This document shows positions 8,081 through 14,884 of a stretch of DNA of 28,265 nt, piece after piece. Source of the DNA: JBCCDY01 sp039030555 (GTDB lineage: Bacteria; Bacteroidota; Bacteroidia; Cytophagales; Cyclobacteriaceae). A program made the translations under genes and the position numbers. The stretch covers positions 1 through 28,265 of the forward strand of contig JBCCDY010000035.1 in assembly GCA_039030555.1 (NCBI GenBank). The letters run 5' to 3'. A model generated the notes under the pieces. That model was not told the DNA's origin. It saw only the letters and a program-made list of their open reading frames with translations, and did not search any database. How positions within the stretch are numbered: the stretch's first letter is position 1; the number at the start of each line of letters is the position of its first letter.

Positions 8081-8205
8081 ATTCCCTAATTGAGTAATCT
8101 CATAGTATTCGTTATCTCTTTCATCTTGCGTTCGATTCTGGCAAAGAGATGCCAATGGAATATAAATAGAAACCAAATGAAGATTAAATTCTTAGTATTA
8201 TTCAT
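8081..8205 (-). pseudogene. Truncated second copy of the FISUMP protein gene
   Basis: From ATG 8205 one frame encodes a signal-peptide-like stretch (IFIWFLFIFHWHLFA). The adjacent frame then reads SLCQNRTQDERDNEYYEITQ and LGN, which matches SFCQDQIQDERDNKYYNTIQ LGN of the intact FISUMP protein at 6511-7116. The homology stops at about 8081, close to the transposase relic. Thus a paralogous copy of the same gene was cut after about 40 codons and also carries a frameshift. The 63-codon open frame covering this stretch (8086-8277) is an out-of-frame read of the relic, not a gene. Upstream, 8206-8347 shows no recognisable gene. Confidence 0.72.
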
Positions 8206-8347
8206 TGTTCTAAAAAACCAATTTGACTTATAAATTATCATGTTTAAGCTGGATTTTTCAAACACCCATAAAAGCATGTGATACCACTATCCTTAGAAAA
8301 CAACCGTGTGGACCTATGAATTTCTAACGACTGTTATGTGCTTATCA

Positions 8348-8965
8348 TCAATCAAGCGTTTTAATAAAATAGAACTTACATATTTCTCCGCCTGTACCAA
8401 TAGTTTCTTGTCTTTCAAACTTAAAACCATGTTTTTCAGGATTAATAGCTTTCATCCATAATGTGTCGAAATCACAGAATATTGGCATCAACTCCTTAGC
8501 CTTATTAAAGGTTAGTACTTTACAAAAAAAGCATTTCTTTACTTCTAATAAATAGGCTTGATGATCGTCCTGCTTTCTGTAAAACTCAAAACCATCGCCG
8601 TATTTTTTCTCTTTTTGTTTTGACACCGTAACTATATCGTTGAAAGGATCTGATGAATGCTCTAAGAATTGTTCGGTTTGATGGGTGATATAGGAAAGGC
8701 TATCAACAAATGCATATTGAATGGCTTCAAGACATTTGTGCAAAGGCATTCTTTCTCTTAGATATTGAAATATGGCAATTACAACAGAGCACGTTTCTAT
8801 GTGAATAACAGAGGCTTCATCAGTAGCCAATACCAAGTTTTCTTCTTTCAAATCTAGAGAAAGCTTAAGAAGAAGAATTTTGTTCAATTTGCAAGATAAC
8901 TTTTGCTCTAGAGAACTAATTAGTTGATTGAAAAATGGCTCTAAATATTTGGACTTATTTTGCAT
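8348..8965 (-). CDS. L-2-amino-thiazoline-4-carboxylic acid hydrolase-like protein
   Basis: This encodes 205 residues from ATG 8965; the frame is open to a TTG at 9031 but nothing family-like lies there. It resembles the ATC_hydrolase family (PF14196): a helical N-terminal half with HKCLEAIQYAFVDSL, then a beta-rich end with VKKCFFCKVL, MPIFCDFDTLWM, INPEKHGFKFERQETIGTGG and EICKFYF. The characterised member, from Pseudomonas, opens the thiazoline ring of ATC on the way to cysteine; many members are predicted from the domain alone, so the substrate here is uncertain. No signal peptide is seen, so it is probably cytoplasmic. It lies 71 nt downstream of a Crp-like regulator on the same strand and is likely co-transcribed with it. 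Confidence 0.72.
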   Translation of the reverse strand: MQNKSKYLEPFFNQLISSLEQKLSCKLNKILLLKLSLDLKEENLVLATDEASVIHIETCSVVIAIFQYLRERMPLHKCLEAIQYAFVDSLSYITHQTEQFLEHSSDPFNDIVTVSKQKEKKYGDGFEFYRKQDDHQAYLLEVKKCFFCKVLTFNKAKELMPIFCDFDTLWMKAINPEKHGFKFERQETIGTGGEICKFYFIKTLD

Positions 8966-9036
8966 GATTATTTTTTTGGTTACGCTACAAAAATCTAAAG
9001 TCTCGTAATTCTTATTATTGCCAAATGGCAAATTGA

Positions 9037-9606
9037 TTAGCCTTTTTCTTTTCTTATTCTGCTAAGTGAATATTGGGTAATACCTAACATCGAGGAAATA
9101 TCTTTTTGAGAGGTTCGTTGCAATAATTCGGAATACTCAAATAAGTCATTATAGCGTTCCTTAGCATTTTTACTTTGAAAGGAAGCTATGACATGGGAAA
9201 GTTTAATGAATGCAAGTTCCCAGTTCTTTCTCAGGAACTCTTGTAAATCGGGGTACTTGGATAAAAGCTCTTCCATTTTTGGACGGAGGATTGTAAGAAT
9301 TTCACACTCTTCCAGAGCTTCTATATAGAATTGAGTGGGTTGTTTAAAAGTATAGCTTTCTAGCTCTGTAAATAGGATTCCTTCAAAGCAAAACCAATGT
9401 GTGAATTCATCACCGTTTTTGATGAAGTATATCCGGAAAGCTCCGTTATTTACATAAAAGTACCTGTTACATGTTTGACCTGCTGATAGAATCTTATCTC
9501 CCTTCTTTACTTTCTTGTATTGAAAGAATGTGGACAATTCTTCTGTATCAATATCTAAATCATTAACCGCTTGCTTTATACTTTGAAAGAGCTTATCAGT
9601 AATCAT
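9037..9606 (-). CDS. Crp/Fnr-family transcriptional regulator
   Basis: This encodes 189 residues. Residues about 20-115 form a cyclic-nucleotide-binding-like beta barrel (KKGDKILSAGQTCNRYFYV, NNGAFRIYFIKNGDEFTHWF, IEALEECEILTI). The C-terminus has a winged helix-turn-helix with a recognition segment QKDISSMLGITQYSLSRIRK. It lacks the Cys cluster of Fnr and the canonical cAMP-contacting RxS phosphate cassette is not evident, as in many Bacteroidota members whose effector is unknown. It is the upstream gene of a probable two-gene unit with the ATC-hydrolase-like gene, so control of that gene is the simplest inference. A palindromic repeat lies 57 nt upstream of its start codon. Confidence 0.92.
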   Translation of the reverse strand: MITDKLFQSIKQAVNDLDIDTEELSTFFQYKKVKKGDKILSAGQTCNRYFYVNNGAFRIYFIKNGDEFTHWFCFEGILFTELESYTFKQPTQFYIEALEECEILTILRPKMEELLSKYPDLQEFLRKNWELAFIKLSHVIASFQSKNAKERYNDLFEYSELLQRTSQKDISSMLGITQYSLSRIRKEKG

Positions 9607-9662
9607 AATTTAATTGAAGGTTGCTGCATAAAACAATGTATTAAATACCAAATCCTCACCCC

Positions 9663-9688
9663 CCTGGTCGATGTCACCACCGACCAGG
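9663..9688. repeat. Palindromic repeat, copy 2
   Basis: CTGGTCGATG (9664-9673), loop TCAC, CACCGACCAG (9678-9687); flanking C and G extend the pairing by one base. Arms match copy 1 at 7185-7208 except for one base (A instead of G), which creates an A-C mismatch. It lies between the starts of the Crp-like gene and the end of the next minus-strand gene. A T-rich stretch (ATTTTATTTTATT) follows on the plus strand. Confidence 0.75.
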
Positions 9689-9708
9689 ATTTTATTTTAT
9701 TCAATTTT

Positions 9709-10263
9709 TCATTTAATCTCATCCACTTCTTTCTGAATTTCATCGTCCCTCAATTCCAGGGTCGCAATAGCTTTCCCTTCCTGGAATAACATAATCTTGT
9801 AATTGTCCTTTGTCCAGATCGTGTTTTTAACAAAGCCGAAGTCATTAACCTCGGGCTCTCCAAATTTTGAGGTGAGGAAGGTAGTTAGTTCCGGAGCCAG
9901 CACTGATATTTTGGTCTCGGCAGAATATTGAAAAGTCCACCGGAGCTTAAACAAGATGTCTTTGAAAAATATAAAGCTCATTTTCTGGGCTTGGTATCCG
10001 TTGACTTCGGTATATTTTTCTCCGTAATACACGCCTTCTTTGAGTCCGTTTTCCCAGTTTCGCTTCACGATAGCCGCCAGACCTTCATTTCCATCATAGA
10101 AGCTTTCATTTCCGGTGTAAAAGTCTAAGTCATCCTGGAATCTCTCAATAGGGGAGTGTAAACGAACTTCGTTAACAGAGATAGCTCCGTTATCCTGAGC
10201 AAAGAGGTCTCTTCCAAGAATAATGAACGGAACGATAAATAATAGCTTACTGTGAAAACTCAT
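9709..10263 (-). CDS. Secreted protein of unknown function
   Basis: This encodes 184 residues with a signal peptide (LLFIVPFIILGRDLFAQ). The mature part is acidic and appears alpha/beta: DDLDFYTGNESFYDGNEGLA, ENGLKEGVYYGEKYTEVN, FIFFKDILFKLRWTFQY, LTTFLTSKFGEPE and NTIWTKDNYKIMLFQEGKAI. No family is recognised. The pattern of a KFGEP segment followed by W and a beta pair resembles small periplasmic proteins that track protein stability or ligand load, but this is not evidence for function. It lies 9 nt downstream of the D-amino-acid enzyme gene on the same strand and is probably its operon partner. Confidence 0.78.
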   Translation of the reverse strand: MSFHSKLLFIVPFIILGRDLFAQDNGAISVNEVRLHSPIERFQDDLDFYTGNESFYDGNEGLAAIVKRNWENGLKEGVYYGEKYTEVNGYQAQKMSFIFFKDILFKLRWTFQYSAETKISVLAPELTTFLTSKFGEPEVNDFGFVKNTIWTKDNYKIMLFQEGKAIATLELRDDEIQKEVDEIK

Positions 10264-10272
10264 GATGCAAAG

Positions 10273-11394
10273 TTAAATCATCACATCGATTTTCTGTCCC
10301 TCTAAAGTCATTGCACCCCTCATGGCAGATACGGTTAAGCACGAATGTGCTGGTACTATCTGTATGAGGTCACCTATGTTAACTTTTTCAACAAAATCCT
10401 GAGGTGCACTGATTTTCCCATGGTCTTGTGACAAACGATGCAGGAAAATTCGTTGGTCTATTGGTTTCCAGGAGTTGCCATTCCTTTCAACCACCATGCC
10501 GTACATTTTTTGTCCCTTCCAGGAAATGTAGTCTTTGGAAAAATGAACTGCCCCGCCATGTACGACCAGCTCTGATCGCTCAGGATGTTTGGCTACCACG
10601 GGGCAGGCCATCGCTACAGCAATATTTTCCCAATCACAGGAACCGATTTGCTTCTGCATGAGATCATAAAAGAGGAAATTACCCGGCCTGATTTCACCTA
10701 TGTAGTCCTGATCATACATAAAATGACTGCATGTCGGCGTATCGCCTAGTGAGTTTATATAGTCTTTTTCTCCATTCTGAAATTCCTGGTTTAATTGCCT
10801 GAAAAGTTCAATTGACTCTGAGTAAACATTTTTAATTTCTTCCGCAGAATGACTTTTATAGCTGTGCCCGGCATGTCCCAGGAAGCCCTTGAATTTAAGG
10901 TGATTACCATCATCTAAAGCAGAAATTAGCTCCGAAATTGATTTTCTATTTGAGGGGTCGACCCCGGTTCTGTGTGTTCCAACATCTATTTTTAGGTAAA
11001 CATCAATTTCTTTATCGGTTTCTAATAATTGATCTAATGCATAAATACTTTCAACAGATTCCACTAATAAGTTCAGATGGATCTTCCGAACCAAATCGTT
11101 GATCCTTTCTTTCTCTCTAATATTTGCCGGAAAAGCGACGGTGATATCGTCCCAGCCATCATTTGCAAAGAACTCAGCCATTTTAAGTGAGGATACCGTA
11201 ATTTTTGAAACGCCCTGCTCACGATACCATTGCGCTACTTCCCTGGATTGATGCGTTTTAAAATGGGGACGAAAAATCACATTTGATCTCTCAGCCCTCT
11301 GTCTCATATTTTTAATATTCTTTTTCGCTGTATCATCATCAATGAGCAAAGTCGGCTCCGTGATCTTTAGGTCATTGGGATTTGGGTAGTTCAT
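10273..11394 (-). CDS. PLP-dependent D-threonine aldolase / D-serine dehydratase-like enzyme
   Basis: This encodes 373 residues of fold-type III PLP enzyme. The alanine-racemase-like barrel begins with ITEPTLLIDDDTAKKN; the PLP lysine is K46 in FRPHFKTHQS. Barrel signatures include YLKIDVGTHRTGVDP and GFLGHAGHSY. The C-terminal domain has HGGAVHFSKD and the metal pair H350/C352 in VPAHSCLTV, which in eukaryotic-type D-serine dehydratase binds zinc. The family includes D-threonine aldolases, D-serine dehydratases and 3-hydroxy-D-aspartate enzymes; the sequence does not settle which reaction applies. No signal peptide is present, so it is cytoplasmic. It diverges from tag across a 176-nt gap that must hold both promoters. 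Confidence 0.9.
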   Translation of the reverse strand: MNYPNPNDLKITEPTLLIDDDTAKKNIKNMRQRAERSNVIFRPHFKTHQSREVAQWYREQGVSKITVSSLKMAEFFANDGWDDITVAFPANIREKERINDLVRKIHLNLLVESVESIYALDQLLETDKEIDVYLKIDVGTHRTGVDPSNRKSISELISALDDGNHLKFKGFLGHAGHSYKSHSAEEIKNVYSESIELFRQLNQEFQNGEKDYINSLGDTPTCSHFMYDQDYIGEIRPGNFLFYDLMQKQIGSCDWENIAVAMACPVVAKHPERSELVVHGGAVHFSKDYISWKGQKMYGMVVERNGNSWKPIDQRIFLHRLSQDHGKISAPQDFVEKVNIGDLIQIVPAHSCLTVSAMRGAMTLEGQKIDVMI

Positions 11395-11570
11395 TTCTTT
11401 GGGTATAATTCGGGTTTTATAGCGAATACGGCGACGATTCTTTAGGGATAAACTCCATGAACTATAAAATAGGAGGGGTGAGTTGAAAGATCAAAGGACT
11501 CCGTATAATTTCTTTCGAATTTCACGAACGTATTTATTGCTCATACCTATTTTGGTTTACATTTATAATT

Positions 11571-12140
11571 ATGAAGATATCAAAAAGATGTGCTTGGGCT
11601 CAAGATCAATTTGATGAGTACGTAAAATACCATGATGAAGAATGGGGAGTACCTGTGCATGATGATAGAGTACACTTTGAATTTTTGATCCTGGAAGGTG
11701 CCCAGGCCGGACTCAGCTGGGCCACAGTTTTGAAAAAGCGCGATGGATACCGAAAAGCATTTGAGAACTTTAATGCCCAAAAGGTATCGGAATTTGAACA
11801 AGATAAAATTGACGAACTCTTACTCTTCGATGGTATTATAAGAAATAAAGCCAAAGTGAAAGCAGCAGTGAATAATGCTAAGTTATTCCTTGGTGTTCAG
11901 GCTGAGTTTGGAAGCTTTGATCAATACATTTGGGAGTTTGTTGGAGGAAAACCAATAGTCAATAAATGGGAAGATATGCAAGATGTACCCGTAACAACCT
12001 CCGAATCCGATGCTTTGAGTAAAGACTTGAAGAAAAGGGGATTTAAATTTGTTGGAAGCACTATAATCTACGCTCATATGCAAGCTTGTGGATTGGTAAA
12101 CGATCATACCATAGACTGTTTTAGATATCATGAAGTATAA
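11571..12140 (+). CDS. tag: DNA-3-methyladenine glycosylase I
   Basis: This encodes 189 residues, close to the E. coli protein (187). It removes 3-methyladenine from alkylated DNA to start base-excision repair. The zinc ligands correspond to C7 (KRCAW), H21 (YHDEEWG), H179 and C183 (NDHTIDCF). Family blocks are strong: LEGAQAGLSWATVLKKR, DGIIRNKAKVKA, SESDALSKDLKKRGFKFVGS and MQACGLVNDH. The start is ATG 11571. Its last 11 nt overlap the start of the next gene, so the two are translationally coupled although functionally unrelated as far as can be seen. Confidence 0.97.
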   Translation: MKISKRCAWAQDQFDEYVKYHDEEWGVPVHDDRVHFEFLILEGAQAGLSWATVLKKRDGYRKAFENFNAQKVSEFEQDKIDELLLFDGIIRNKAKVKAAVNNAKLFLGVQAEFGSFDQYIWEFVGGKPIVNKWEDMQDVPVTTSESDALSKDLKKRGFKFVGSTIIYAHMQACGLVNDHTIDCFRYHEV

Positions 12141-12663
12141 AATCCTATTAATCATCATGCTTGGATTAATTCAAGCTGCTGCTTATGCCCAGACTTTTGA
12201 AGAATTAAAATCTACCCTGGAAGATGCTAAGAAATTTGCTGAAGCAGCAAATGGTTCGGGGCAATCATCTCAGAAAAATATAGACCATTGCTTTAATATG
12301 AATGACCTGGATGAGGTAGCACACTGTCTGTACAAAGTTGAAAATGACATAAACGCTATTTTGGAAAATATTGATAATGCTTATTTCAATATTGATAAGT
12401 CGATTGAGATCAATGATTTTATGTCGTGCAGTGGTGTTTCGAAAGAGCTAAAAGGAACGGTTGAATACTTGAATGAAACGGAAAGTGATCTCAATTTAGC
12501 CATAGACTACATACAGTCGGCGGAAGGTGAAAACACAATGAGTGGCTTTCAAGATGTGTTGGTGATTACGAAGGAGAAGTTAGAAGCTTCGGAAAAAGAT
12601 CTCGCTAATGGACTTAACAGTTTGAATATCGTTCTAAACAACCTAGATGATTGTAAACACTAG
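12130..12663 (+). CDS. Secreted helical protein of unknown function
   Basis: This encodes 177 residues. ATG 12130 lies inside the 3' end of tag (overlap ATGAAGTATAA), giving a signal peptide MKYKILLIIMLGLIQAAAYA. The mature part is acidic and almost entirely predicted helix (EELKSTLEDAKKFAEAANG, ELKGTVEYLNETESDLNLAI, ITKEKLEASEKDLANGLNSL), suggesting a periplasmic helical bundle. Four Cys residues (in DHCFN, AHCLY, MSCSG and DDCKH) could form two disulfides. No family is recognised. It is convergent with the kinase-like gene, and the two stops share the palindromic CTAG at 12660-12663. Confidence 0.78.
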   Translation: MKYKILLIIMLGLIQAAAYAQTFEELKSTLEDAKKFAEAANGSGQSSQKNIDHCFNMNDLDEVAHCLYKVENDINAILENIDNAYFNIDKSIEINDFMSCSGVSKELKGTVEYLNETESDLNLAIDYIQSAEGENTMSGFQDVLVITKEKLEASEKDLANGLNSLNIVLNNLDDCKH

Positions 12664-13598
12664 TTTTTGTTATATGACCTTCCATTCTCAAGTTCTTTAA
12701 AAAGATTATGCTCCTCCCATAAGCTTGTATTCAATAGCTGAGTTATTTCCCCGGTTGCTTCTTTGAGTTCGTTTGTGCTCTTTTCAATGTTTTCAATGAA
12801 AAAATTCAACTCTTCGGCATTACTAACTTTCTGATGTTTACTTAAATTGATTAAACCTAAAAGGGTTGCTAATGGAGCCTTAGCTTTATGAGCATGCAAA
12901 TGAGCGTATTCCATTATTTTTTCATGTTGAGCCTTTAAATGCAGTGTTCGTTCCTCAACTTTATCAGATAAGCTTTCATTTAGCCTTTTTATTTGATCGG
13001 ATTGCTCCTGGAGTTGCTTTCTTTTTTCGGTGATTTTCCGTTCGTACTTGATGTGCTCACTTCGGAACATATCAAAACATAAAAATAAGATACCAGCCGA
13101 TATTAAAATGTTCCAGTAATACGGATAAATCATCTTTGATAAAGGATCTTGTGGAGGAACGAAACCATACAGTATCTTCACCAGGATAAAAGAGGATATT
13201 CCAATCAAGAATAGACTTAGGTAGTGCTTTCGTTTAGGAAAAAACACGATCGGAGCGAGTGATGCAGTAAGGAAGAGGAAGTCAAAGCCACCACCTTCAC
13301 CGTGAAAAAGACTGCCATAAAACTGGGCACAAAGCACCACCATAAAAAAAGCATACCTGGAAAATATTATGATCCCACGGATATGCATAATTAGGAGCAA
13401 TATGAAAATAAGAGCTTCAACCAGGCATACTACAAAAGGAGTTTTATTTTGAAGTGAATATAGATTGATGGAAATGATAATCACCTCTATGATTCCAATA
13501 ACCACTACAAAATTAAATATTTTAAATATCCTGTTTTCTTCAAAAGTGAAATTAGGGCGTTGATTTAATTTATCCTTTAATTGATTAAATAGCTCCAT
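12660..13598 (-). CDS. Membrane histidine-kinase-like protein lacking the ATPase domain
   Basis: This encodes 312 residues. About six hydrophobic segments fill residues about 27-180 (FNFVVVIGIIEVIIISINLY through WNILISAGILFLCF), resembling the MASE-like or 7TM sensor cores of Bacteroidota kinases. A coiled coil (about 190-225, ITEKRKQLQEQSDQIKRLNE) links to a dimerisation/phosphoacceptor-like helix, EKIMEYAHLHAHKAKAPLAT, where Bacteroidota kinases have an H-x-x-R-A-P-L core; candidate phosphoacceptor is one of the His residues of HLHAHK. The protein then ends at NGRSYNKN with no N, G1 or G2 boxes, so no HATPase_c domain. It may be a phosphotransfer dimer partner, a pseudokinase or a truncated gene. 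The next 40 nt past the stop do not resume a kinase frame because the convergent gene occupies them. Confidence 0.85.
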   Translation of the reverse strand: MELFNQLKDKLNQRPNFTFEENRIFKIFNFVVVIGIIEVIIISINLYSLQNKTPFVVCLVEALIFILLLIMHIRGIIIFSRYAFFMVVLCAQFYGSLFHGEGGGFDFLFLTASLAPIVFFPKRKHYLSLFLIGISSFILVKILYGFVPPQDPLSKMIYPYYWNILISAGILFLCFDMFRSEHIKYERKITEKRKQLQEQSDQIKRLNESLSDKVEERTLHLKAQHEKIMEYAHLHAHKAKAPLATLLGLINLSKHQKVSNAEELNFFIENIEKSTNELKEATGEITQLLNTSLWEEHNLFKELENGRSYNKN

Positions 13599-13929
13599 CG
13601 TACATACAAATTAGTTTTTGGGCATAAGAAATACTATTCATAATCACATATAGTTTCCAATAATTAAAAAAAGTGTATGTGGAATTCTTTTTGTGTGGAA
13701 GATAGAATTTGACTTATAAGTATACGGTTGTGCACCAATCTATTGGACTGCTAAGCCCTACTTTCTCCTATTATCGTAATGATGTAAAGTTGTTGTACGG
13801 ATTGGTTTTATTCACACAGCAGGTGATGTAAATTCTTTCGTTAAAAGGTCTATTGATAGTAAATATATCTTAATTTCATATCAGAACTAGCTAAAGCATT
13901 TTAAATCACGACCAGCCAATTATTTGAAT
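13599..13929. other. Gene-free stretch upstream of the oxidoreductase relic
   Basis: No credible complete gene. It is A/T-rich and must contain the promoter of the kinase-like gene (minus strand). A 35-codon plus-strand open stretch at 13783-13890 (VVRIGFIHTAGDVNSFV) has no start and no recognised family; it may be part of the same decayed DNA as the next feature. Confidence 0.5.
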
Positions 13930-14033
13930 ATGAGAAAATATGACCTAGAAGTGATCGACTCTGGTCGGGTAGGAGAGAAAGCTGTGATAAAGTCGCTTGC
14001 CTTGGGTATAGTGTAGTTTTGTTTGAAAGTAAG
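13930..14033 (+). pseudogene. N-terminal relic of a pyridine nucleotide-disulfide oxidoreductase
   Basis: From ATG 13930 one frame reads MRKYDLEVIDSGRVGEKAVI and then KSLALG before a stop at 14014. A one-base shift near 14004 gives GYSVVLFESK. Together these match the FAD-binding start of soluble transhydrogenase/lipoamide-dehydrogenase-like proteins (consensus YDxxVIGSGPxGExAA, then GxxVxxxE). The glycine motif GxGxxG is eroded to DSGRVG. The remaining roughly 430 residues are missing: the PAP2 gene starts 10 nt later. So this is a short gene stump left by a deletion, with a frameshift and motif decay showing loss of function. Confidence 0.68.
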
Positions 14034-14043
14034 CTTACTTCCT

Positions 14044-14670
14044 ATGAAAATTGAACGATTTGTAATGCTCATTTATGTACCTATCCTTCTCCTGGGAGTG
14101 ATAGGTCTTTTTATGATTGAAAAAGGAGATATGGTCCTTTATTTTAACGAGAGGCATACCCCTTTCTTCGATGTTTTTTTCAGGTATTACACCTTTGTAG
14201 GCCATGGGTTTCTGTATATCGTTCCTTTTGTAATATCGCTCTTCATTAAATTTCGTCACTCAGCGATCCTGCTTGCCACTTTTATTATTCACGGGATTTT
14301 ATCCCCTGTTTTTAAACGGGTACCATTGTGGTATTCCGATCGTCCCAAACTGTATTTTGAAGATTCCGAGGTAGTACTCAACTTTGTAGAAGGTGTAATT
14401 GTACATACCCATAATTCGCTTCCTTCAGGTCATACAACGACAGCTTTCTCTTTTTTCGTGGTACTCTCGCTAATGCTAAAGAACAAAACCTTTACGATTG
14501 TCGGAGCATTGTTGGCCGTAGTAGGAGGCTTGTCAAGAGTCTATTTGATCCAACACTTTTATATTGACGTTGTATTCGGTGCAGCTTTAGGAACAGTTTC
14601 TGCATTTCTGGGATGGTATGCATTTAAAAATAGCTCCCATCCATTCCTGGAGAGGCGATTGAAATTCTAG
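14044..14670 (+). CDS. PAP2-family membrane phosphatase
   Basis: This encodes 208 residues from ATG 14044; the in-frame TTG at 14023 lies in the relic before it. Five to six membrane segments are visible (FVMLIYVPILLLGVIGLFMI, YIVPFVISLFI, ILLATFIIHGIL, TTAFSFFVVLSLML, IVGALLAVVGGL, VVFGAALGTVSAFLGWYAF). The phosphatase motifs are KRVPLWYSDRP (motif 1, two residues longer than the usual K-x6-RP), SLPSGH (motif 2) and SRVYLIQHFYID (motif 3, SR-x5-H-x3-D). Members dephosphorylate lipid phosphates such as undecaprenyl pyrophosphate, phosphatidylglycerol phosphate or lipid A on the outer face of the inner membrane; the substrate cannot be told here. A weak hairpin terminator follows. Confidence 0.9.
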   Translation: MKIERFVMLIYVPILLLGVIGLFMIEKGDMVLYFNERHTPFFDVFFRYYTFVGHGFLYIVPFVISLFIKFRHSAILLATFIIHGILSPVFKRVPLWYSDRPKLYFEDSEVVLNFVEGVIVHTHNSLPSGHTTTAFSFFVVLSLMLKNKTFTIVGALLAVVGGLSRVYLIQHFYIDVVFGAALGTVSAFLGWYAFKNSSHPFLERRLKF

Positions 14671-14682
14671 AATTACCGTATT

Positions 14683-14717
14683 CTATTTGTTTCGAAATTG
14701 GTACAAATAGACCTTTT
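14683..14717 (+). terminator. Probable terminator of the PAP2 gene
   Basis: CTATTTGT (14683-14690) pairs with ACAAATAG (14703-14710) across a 12-nt loop, followed by ACCTTTTT. The stem is short and A/T-rich, so strength is uncertain. Confidence 0.5.
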
Positions 14718-14781
14718 TAACAATACTTTCAGCTATTTAATTCCATTTTTATTGGAAAAATGACAATAAACGACTTCTTCT

Positions 14782-14798
14782 GTTTAAAATATTTAAAC
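14782..14798. promoter_or_regulatory. Palindrome upstream of the repeat lipoprotein
   Basis: GTTTAAA-ATA-TTTAAAC is a perfect 7+7 palindrome with a 3-nt centre, about 85 nt upstream of the lipoprotein start. It could be an operator for a dimeric regulator. In A/T-rich DNA a chance origin is possible. Confidence 0.3.
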
Positions 14799-14884
14799 AA
14801 ATCGTTCGAATAGTAAGTAATTAGCTTGTCTGAAGGAAATCTATCCTGAACATTTACTGGTGTTAAAATTAAAACATCAGTAAT

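Noticed and set aside
8086..8277. 63-codon minus-strand gene
   Set aside because: It is an out-of-frame read across the FISUMP relic; the neighbouring frame carries the homology.
9571..9789. 72-codon plus-strand frame through the second palindrome
   Set aside because: It crosses the start of the Crp-like gene and the end of the next gene without any coding signature.
13783..13890. 35-codon open stretch as a small gene
   Set aside because: No start codon and no family; kept only as a possible part of a deletion scar.
13956..13966. Third copy of the palindrome (CTGGTCGGGTA)
   Set aside because: Only half of the arm matches and no complementary arm follows; it lies in the oxidoreductase relic, probably by chance.
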